Source of the DNA: Tachypleus tridentatus
Lineage: Eukaryota; Arthropoda; Merostomata; Xiphosura; Limulidae
NCBI RefSeq assembly: GCF_004210375.1
Contig: NC_134830.1
Coordinates: 66,194,326 to 66,258,325 of the forward strand
Length of the DNA: 64,000 nucleotides
Reading direction: 5' to 3'
In this document: positions 57,861 through 64,000 of the stretch, in pieces
Position numbering within the stretch: position 1 is the first letter of the stretch
Layout: every line of letters starts with the position of its first letter
Program-made: the position numbers and the translations under genes
Notes under the pieces: model-generated
What the model was told of the DNA's origin: nothing
The model's database searches: none
What the model saw: only the letters and a program-made list of their open reading frames with translations

Positions 57861-58501
57861 AAAAATGGAATAAATAACAAATGGAAATTGAATCTGTTGA
57901 GAAGCCAACTTGCACCAAATATTTAAATCGTAGAAATTTGTGTACATTTTGTTTACTGAAAAATATTTAATCATTCAGAGATCTAGACAAGCTGAATATT
58001 AAAACACCTACAAATATGTCGTCATTTTAACGTATCCTAAAGCATATAACAAAGATTATCGTGGTGATAGAAAATCTAAAGAAATTATTTTACTTCAGAT
58101 AAAACAGTGGAAAACTTTATTACATCACCCAAATTTTTCACAGTTTTCTTCGCAAACATCTTATCATTTGAGGTCTTAATGCATTTAGATGCAAAATTGT
58201 TTCAATGATAACGCAATACTATTCAGTTATTATCTCAGCAGCTTTATAGGTTGTCTGGGTAATGCATCAGGAGTTTATCTTGACTACAAAAAAGATGTTC
58301 TTACAGAGATTCAGTTTAGAAGCCTATCTGATACAAATGCGAGTGAAGTTACCTTAGCCATGGGTTGCGAGTTAATTAACTCCAAGGAGAAAAAAGAGTC
58401 AATGTTTCTTTGAACAAAGAACTACCAACTAGGCAGATGTTAGAATAATTTAATTTTATAATGTGAGCTAATGGGTACAAAGGTATAGATAAACTGGCTG
58501 T
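57861..58501. other. Non-coding stretch with one unexplained frame
   Basis: A 74-codon plus frame (58189-58413) has a less biased composition than most here, with Asp, Glu, Gly and Ser well represented. I see no domain or firm splice sites. It lies just upstream of the Tc1 relic but does not resemble a Tc1 N-terminus. Confidence 0.3.
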
Positions 58502-59350
58502 GTGAAGCGGTGGTCAAAAACGGGAATGATGAAATTTTCCACAGCAGCTAACCATGTGTTCCAAACACATAACCTGCACAATCGTCGATTCCCATCCAAA
58601 AGTCTCAAAAAAGCATGGCAGAAAACTTCAAGGGCCCCAACACCACTACTACCGTCCGATCACTTCTATGTTCAGTGGTCTCCCAGCAAGATGGGCAAGG
58701 TGAGGCTTAAACTAATCAAAGAGCACGCTGATTGAACTGAAGCAATGCTGAGCAACATGGACGGGTCTGATGTAAAGCGCTTTGTATGACATCATTGTAT
58801 ATAGCACGTGTGAATGCAACTGTGCATCCACAGGATCAGGTGATATGGGGATACATCACTGGCCTTGGTGTGGGACGCCTGTCGACAAGTTCATCGAAAT
58901 CCTCGATCTCCGCTTAATGTCAACAGTTCAGGATTGCTTTGGCGGAGCTGATTAATGCACATTCCAGAATGACTCTGTCCAGTCACAGGACTAAAAAGGT
59001 TAGTAATATTCGTGTACTTTATGCAGTAGACGTGGAATAAAGACAAAGTTTCACTCTACATGTATTGAAAAGGCATTTTAGGACATATTTCGTTGCTTCA
59101 AGTGAAGAACTGCCTTCGTAGGGAGAAGATGAAATCACCACACCGGCTCGATCTGAATCTTATCAAAAACAGTTGGAAGGCGATTAGTAACAACGTGTAA
59201 CAAAAGGAACCGAGACGCACCTCGCAACTGTAGGATGTCTTAATGCACATGTAGCATCACAACTCACTCATGCCTACATTCGTTCCTTTGTGCACTCTGT
59301 GCCACGGCGATGTCAAGCAGTTATCAAAGCCAGAGGGGTCACAAAAAAAA
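58502..59350 (+). pseudogene. Tc1/mariner-type transposase, dead, 5'-truncated
   Basis: Homology to Tc1-family DDE transposases is visible in pieces across different frames. A helix-turn-helix end (Leu-His-Asn-Arg-Arg) lies near 58580 and Lys-Glu-His-Ala-Asp near 58720, where a Trp codon has become TGA. The first-Asp region (Asp-Gly-Ser-Asp) is at about 58760. Trp-Gly-Tyr-Ile-Thr-Gly-Leu-Gly-Val-Gly lies near 58850 and Phe-Gln-Asn-Asp, with the second Asp, at 58962-58973. Then Ser-Pro-His-Arg-Leu-Asp-Leu-Asn-Leu-Ile-Lys-Asn-Ser-Trp lies near 59135-59177, where the catalytic Glu of Ile-Glu-Asn is Lys (AAA). The conserved end Pro-Arg-Arg-Cys-Gln-Ala-Val-Ile-Lys-Ala-Arg-Gly is at 59301-59337. 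About the first 100 residues of a usual 340 are missing, several stops and frameshifts are present, and the second-Asp-to-Glu spacing is about 90 nt too long. No terminal inverted repeats were found. Confidence 0.88.
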
Positions 59351-60552
59351 AGAACCATATTATTAAGAAAAGACTCTGTGATTTTTTTTTTTCAGTTACG
59401 TTAGGGACATTATATTTAACTCTAGCTTTTCTTACTTATAAAGTATTTTCGTATTTGTTGATTATTTGCTGTAATACATTTGTTATGGTTGGTCTATTTA
59501 TAAAGATGCGTATATGTGTTTCGATGAAAGAAATATGAGTCAACTTATACCACACTATCTCCGTAACAGTTTTCATACTAGTTCTGCCATTTCTACAATA
59601 CACAATATTGTAAAAAGTACCAAAAAAAGCGTGAAAACATTTAGTGATGAAATAATTTGGTTCCATCATTGCACGTTTCAATAAGTCAATAGTAATCTCA
59701 TAGTTGAGAATTTTCAAAGTTACATTGAGTGATTCTTGGGTAAGATAACAAAAACTTAAATTATATTGTAAGCACCTCATATCATCGGATATCATTGAAC
59801 ATATCATATTTCATGTCCAGGTAGATCTTTAACGACAAGTTGATTTTTCTCTACTAGATAAATCAGGACACAAAACAGAGTGTTTAAATTAAATTCAGTT
59901 TCATTTATCTACAAGAATTTCATTTATTAAAGATACGAAATCAAACAAAAACATATGTTAAGCAATATTCATGAGCCTAAAGCTTATTGTAACTATGTTA
60001 ACATTCTGAACGAAATGCACTCAAAGAAAATTACAAAAACATATACTAAGCATTAAACTTTGAATTGTTTCAATTATCCTTAATTATTCCTGGTAATAAA
60101 AGGATATCTAATATTTAGTATATGATCTAGGCACAACTTAACTTCACTAGTGAATGTTGTACGTGTACAGTAATTGTATAATACACCAGGTGTTTCCTTT
60201 GTAAAGCATAAATCAAAATCAGCAACCACAGACGTAAAATTGGGTTATCCTTTTTTGCCTAAAGGAAAACCAAAAATATGTTCAAAACACTTACTCTAAC
60301 ACTTAGTGATGGCAATAGACGAATCTTTGTAGGAAATATCAGTTGTATTTTCAATGTTTAGGCTGGACTAGAATGGTGACTATTTCACTTTTCAAAAAAA
60401 TGGATACAAATTAACAGTGGTTTGTGTTTATAATAGAAGACGCTATCGAATCAAGGTTGTCTATCATGTAAATATTTGTAGTTCCTTTTGAGGTCTATCC
60501 AATCACGATTTTGATAAACGAACCATTTCGTATGCGAAATGCTTTTGGTTTT
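59351..60552. other. AT-rich non-coding stretch
   Basis: A 123-codon minus frame (59807 to 59436) is the longest one not explained by a SINE. Its Ile/Thr/Phe-rich product has no domain I recognise, and the third codon positions are AT-rich like the flanks, so chance is preferred. It could include the 3' flank of the Tc1 relic. Confidence 0.4.
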
Positions 60553-60815
60553 GTTTTTTTGCTTCAGAATTTCGCGCAAGCTTACTATTATACACATGGG
60601 CTATCTGCGCATGTCCGTCCTTAATTTGGAGTTAATGCAATAGAGGGTAGGAAATTAATCAATAGCATTCTCAAAGAGCGCTTGCGCTACTTTAATTTAA
60701 AAATGGGACTTTATTGTCACTTTTATAACGCCCCAAAGTATGTAGTGTGTATTTGGAGCAATAATTCTCCAACTGTAAATCCTCAGATTTATAGCTCAAG
60801 CTAATTTGTAATTTT
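60553..60815 (-). mobile_element. SINE family D, second copy
   Basis: Plus-strand order is CAGAATTTCGCGCAAGCTTA, GGCTATCTGCGCATGTCCGT, AATGGGACTTTATTGTCACT, TATAACGCCCC, and then a diverged head region. It keeps the A-like ATAACGCCCC word that the copy at 57587 has lost, which links D to A. Confidence 0.6.
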
Positions 60816-60825
60816 TAACATTCTG

Positions 60826-60965
60826 TAATAGGATATGAAGTCTGTTTATTCTGTTCATTCAGTAATACGATATGAAGACCTTTTATTCTGTTCATTCAGT
60901 AATACGATATGAAGACCTTTTATTCTGTTCATTTAATGATATTATATGACGATCGTTTATTATAT
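60826..60965. repeat. Tandem repeat, 37 bp x 3-4
   Basis: TAATACGATATGAAGACC with TTTTATTCTGTTCATTCAG starts at 60826 (variant), 60863 and 60900. The unit at 60937 is degraded. Units 2 and 3 are nearly identical. Confidence 0.92.
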
Positions 60966-61149
60966 TATTTGAGTAGAATTTTACATTTTCCTACTTTTCA
61001 TGTTGGATTTTAGTGTTTCGATTTTTGGTTAAACTCAACCCTACGTATTTTCCCTTTGTACCCATGATAATTATACATGTACCTATGAACAGTGTTTAAC
61101 AGTTTTTACTTTGACGGAATTAATAACATCATTTAAAAAAAACATTAAA

Positions 61150-61198
61150 ATGGATTTGACGAGTTCTTATAAATTTTGTAAGAACTCGTCAAATCCAT
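61150..61198. repeat. Perfect 20-bp hairpin
   Basis: ATGGATTTGACGAGTTCTTA at 61150-61169 is followed, after 9 bp, by its exact reverse complement at 61179-61198. The loop (TAAATTTTG) can pair further. No related sequence elsewhere in the window. Confidence 0.95.
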
Positions 61199-61577
61199 GA
61201 TTACGAATACGTGTATTTTAAACATATAATTATTATACACACATATTTAATTATTTTGAATGCTGTTATTAGCTGTTTAACACATTTGCAGAAATTTATT
61301 TTTTAACGGAAATGTACTACAATACAACCAACAGTAAACGAAGTTTCTTTCTCTTCTGTCTTTGTAATATTCCAAAAAGTTCGTTCAAATATCTGTTTAT
61401 TTCTTGTTAATATGGTATGCCCAAAGTCTATTTTTCTAATCTCTTGCAGAGTTCAAGTATACATCTAAAGAGATAGAACAAAGAAAAAATAAGCATGCAG
61501 AAACTCCAGACCGTAACACAATATAATCATCAAATTCTCCTAATTGTTTCCACCTTTCGTTTTAGATTACCGATGAA
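61199..61577. other. AT-rich non-coding stretch
   Basis: Nothing recognised. Confidence 0.5.
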
Positions 61578-61711
61578 TTTGTTTGTTTGTTTGTTTTTTA
61601 AATTAAGTATAAAGCTACACAATGGGCTATCTGCGCTCTGCTCACCACAGGTATTGAAACCCACTTTCTAACGGTGTCAGTCCGCAGACTTACCACTGTG
61701 CCTCTGAGGAG
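61578..61711 (-). mobile_element. SINE family C, full length
   Basis: Minus strand GCTCCTCAGAGGCACAGTGG head, GTTTCAATACCTGTGGTG box, GAGCGCAGATAGCCCATTG module and a long (CAAA)n tail. A minus frame 61834 to 61598 is an artefact. Confidence 0.9.
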
Positions 61712-61920
61712 CTTACTGAAGAGAAAAAAGCGATTTCTTAAATCATAATTTTCAAGAATATAATTAAACTTTCTGAGATATTGGCTTATCATCCAATTTA
61801 ACCATAGTTTTAAAACGCTATTTTTTTCAGTCATAAAAACACCTCATGCGACCTACAAATCAGCAAAAAGTTTATACGAAAGGTTAATGTCATATAGGTA
61901 CGCCAACAAAAAGACACGGA

Positions 61921-62197
61921 TCGTTTTGAATTTCGCGCAAAGCTACTCGAGGGCTATCTGCGCTAGCCGTCCTTAACTCCCTAATTTAGCAGTGTAAGAC
62001 CAGAGGGAAGACAGCTAGTCATTACCATCCACCGCCAACTCTTGGGCTACTCTTTTACCAACGAATAGTGGGATTGAGCGTCACATTATAACGCCCCCAC
62101 GGCTGAAAGGGCGAGCATGTTTGATGCGACCGGGATTCAAACCCGTGACTCTCAAATTACGAATCGAACGCCTTAACGCGCTTGGCCATGCCGGGCC
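61921..62197 (-). mobile_element. SINE family A, young full-length copy
   Basis: GGCCCGGCATGGCCAAGCGC on the minus strand; most CpGs intact. Target duplication AAAGACACGGA (61910-61920) against AAAGACATGGA (62199-62209). Near 61965-61985 a short duplication (CCTTAACT before CCCTAATT) lengthens the tail module. Confidence 0.93.
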
Positions 62198-62209
62198 GAA
62201 AGACATGGA

Positions 62210-62530
62210 ATAATTCGGTTTAGCTACCATAACAATTTTTCAAACTTTCCCACAAGAAAAAGACATTTCGAGTTTTCAGATTCGCTCGCTATAAGTTGCG
62301 TTTCACGTGTACAATATGTTAAGAAGCACATAGTCTCTAAAATTTGTAATTTTGTGCAAGACTGAAAATTCACAGCTCCATAGCGAATGGAATTTTTGGT
62401 TGTTTGGTTCTGTGAGGTACATAAATTTTAGTTACGAGAAAACAAACATTTTCCTCAAATATGCTAAAATACAGAGGACAGTCGTGATTGTATACCGCTA
62501 ACAGATTCGTTATTCTGTTTCTGTTGACGT
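62210..62530. other. AT-rich non-coding stretch
   Basis: Nothing recognised. Confidence 0.5.
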
Positions 62531-62645
62531 ATTTTGTTTGCTGCTAACTACACAACGAACTATCTGTGTTCTGTCCGCCACAGGGATTTAAGTACAAAAT
62601 TTAGTACTGTAAACTCTATCGTTCACTGCTGAACCACCAGGAGGC
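62531..62645 (-). mobile_element. SINE family C, diverged
   Basis: Minus strand GCCTCCTGGTGGTTCAGCAG head, GGCGGACAGAACACAGATAG body, TGTGTAGTTAGCAGCAAAC tail. The anticodon and box region is largely decayed. Confidence 0.75.
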
Positions 62646-64000
62646 ATTTGCTGATACTGATACGAATGGTTAAAGTATTAACAGATGTTTCATATAAACT
62701 ACAGTTAACAATTCGAGACCTAGTTGTAATCCGTTTCACACTAACAAATATTTGTTAATCAGTTATTTTTTCTTTGTTTTATATTTTGCTTTCACGTTGA
62801 TATTTCATATACACCTTCTTATTCGTAGAAAAGGTAGAGAAGAGAAAGGAAAGGATGGACGAGAATCATCGTCATCTTACATTTTTGGGCTGCGAACAAA
62901 TTCTCCATTCTGCCATTAATAAACACCTAATAATTATTCTCCTCCTAGTAAAAAATATTATGTCGGCTGACATGGCCAATAGTAGGGGGAACTGTTTGAT
63001 GTTGAAAATTGTTTATCAAGTAGTCTTCATTTACTTATCCTGTATTCGCCAAATATTTCACGTGTATAATCCATTTTTCAGTTAATAGAATTACACCATA
63101 AGGCACCTTTTTACCCTTGACATATAATACGACAACAGGAAAGAAGTACAGATATGCCTGTTTGTTTGCGGTAAATAATTTTCCTTACAGTGTTTACCTG
63201 TCTATCACATAATTTTATAAATCATAGGCATATTAACGCCCGCTCCCAGAACTAAAGGTTTTAAGTCACGATAATGAGAAACTGTTTCTATTCTTTATTT
63301 CTACCTTTTATCAGGCCTGAAAACGCCCTGTAAAAATATTTATTTTTTTACTGTTATATACCTTTCTTCTGATCGCGTCTTAATTAACGATTATATTCAC
63401 GAACTATTTTAAATATATAACAATGTTATTCCACCTGATAGCACTGGATTCTTTTATCATTTCATCTTTGACACTGCGACACTCAAACATAGAATAAAAG
63501 TTACATTTCTAAGCACATTTACCAATCTCTGAAAAATATTACTTATTACTCACCCAGAAATATGATAGAACATACTCTGTTTTATCTCATGCAGAGTATG
63601 TCCTGATTTTTATAATGAAAAAATTTTTTTTTCTTTTTATTGAATCTCATTATTTTACCGTCTTAACATTAGTACACATGGCAGGAGGTGACTAAATATA
63701 TTACTTTCAATTTCGAATACACCGTCAGATCTATGGAACAGTCCATTTAAATTCCCTCTTAAAATAAAATAAAAATGCTCGTGTTTTCTTCAACAAAGGC
63801 TGTCTCCAGCAATATAAATAAATGGAAAAATGGTAAATTTAAAAGCAAGTTAATGTGTGTGTTTGAGCGTTTCAATATGAATGAATATTGCATAAGGACA
63901 AGACTGGTACCGAACTGATAGAGTTTGAAACACCAAATCAATAAATAGACCTGATGTGTTTATATTCCTCTGTACGGAACTGTTAGTACAACAGTGTATT
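62646..64000. other. AT-rich non-coding stretch
   Basis: Two short frames (62855-63085 plus, 63759-63941 minus) have no domain. No SINE, tandem repeat or foldback was seen to the window end. Confidence 0.5.

Noticed and set aside
59436..59807. Minus-strand open frame of 123 codons
   Set aside because: It is not explained by a repeat, but composition and third positions match the AT-rich flanks and no motif is visible. Kept only as a remark.
62855..63085. Plus-strand frame of 76 codons
   Set aside because: Hydrophobic AT-rich product, no domain, no splice context.

Overview
This window looks like intergenic or intronic DNA from an animal nuclear genome. It is strongly AT-rich, has no continuous protein-coding gene, and is crowded with tRNA-derived SINEs, foldback repeats, minisatellites and one dead Tc1-type transposase. 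The mix of short retroposons with perfect target-site duplications, (CAAA)n and (CA)n tails and a Tc1 relic is typical of an arthropod. I have the impression that the main SINE families are ones seen in horseshoe crabs (Xiphosura), but that is recall and cannot be verified here.

Four SINE families can be separated by eye. Family A is about 275 bp: a tRNA-like head with CGT at the anticodon position, a body with the motif ACTATTCGTTGGTAAAAGAG, and a (CAAA)n tail; about 25 copies. Family B is about 120 bp: a head with the box GGGGTTCGATTCCC and a tail of AAGAAAACACACAC; about 11 copies. Family C is about 125 bp: a head related to B, the motif GTGGGCAGAGCACAGATAG, and a (CAAA)n tail; about 19 copies. 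Family D is two minus-strand copies with an A-like tail and a different middle. All four share a short 3' module, CAGATAGCCC then TGTAGCTTTG or a close variant, which suggests mobilisation by the same LINE machinery.

Layout. 1-4.5 kb: AT-rich, one CpG-rich block (2.0-2.2 kb) and a symmetric foldback (4.13-4.33 kb). 4.5-22 kb: scattered A and B copies, two foldbacks of a second family, and tandem repeats of 26, 47-57 and 40 bp. 22-33 kb: dense B, C and A copies, including an A/C chimera and a C copy with a doubled head. 33-38 kb: a degenerate minisatellite interrupted by a foldback. 38-49 kb: more SINEs, including A nested inside C at 40.7-41.1 kb. 49-50 kb: the only convincing coding signal, a possible 3'-terminal exon at 49554-49657 on the plus strand, with an acceptor site before it and an AATAAA after it. 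50-57 kb: a diverged 490-bp duplication (50.6 and 55.6 kb) and a 130-bp-period minisatellite (54.3-55.2 kb) into which a C+A SINE pair has inserted within one 12-bp target duplication. 58.5-59.35 kb: Tc1-type transposase pseudogene. 59.4-64 kb: AT-rich with D, C and A copies, a 37-bp tandem repeat and a perfect 20-bp hairpin.

Apart from the candidate exon there are no genes whose joint action could be described. Almost every open reading frame above 60 codons is a chance frame in AT-rich DNA or crosses a SINE. No rRNA, functional tRNA, CRISPR array or viral gene was found.
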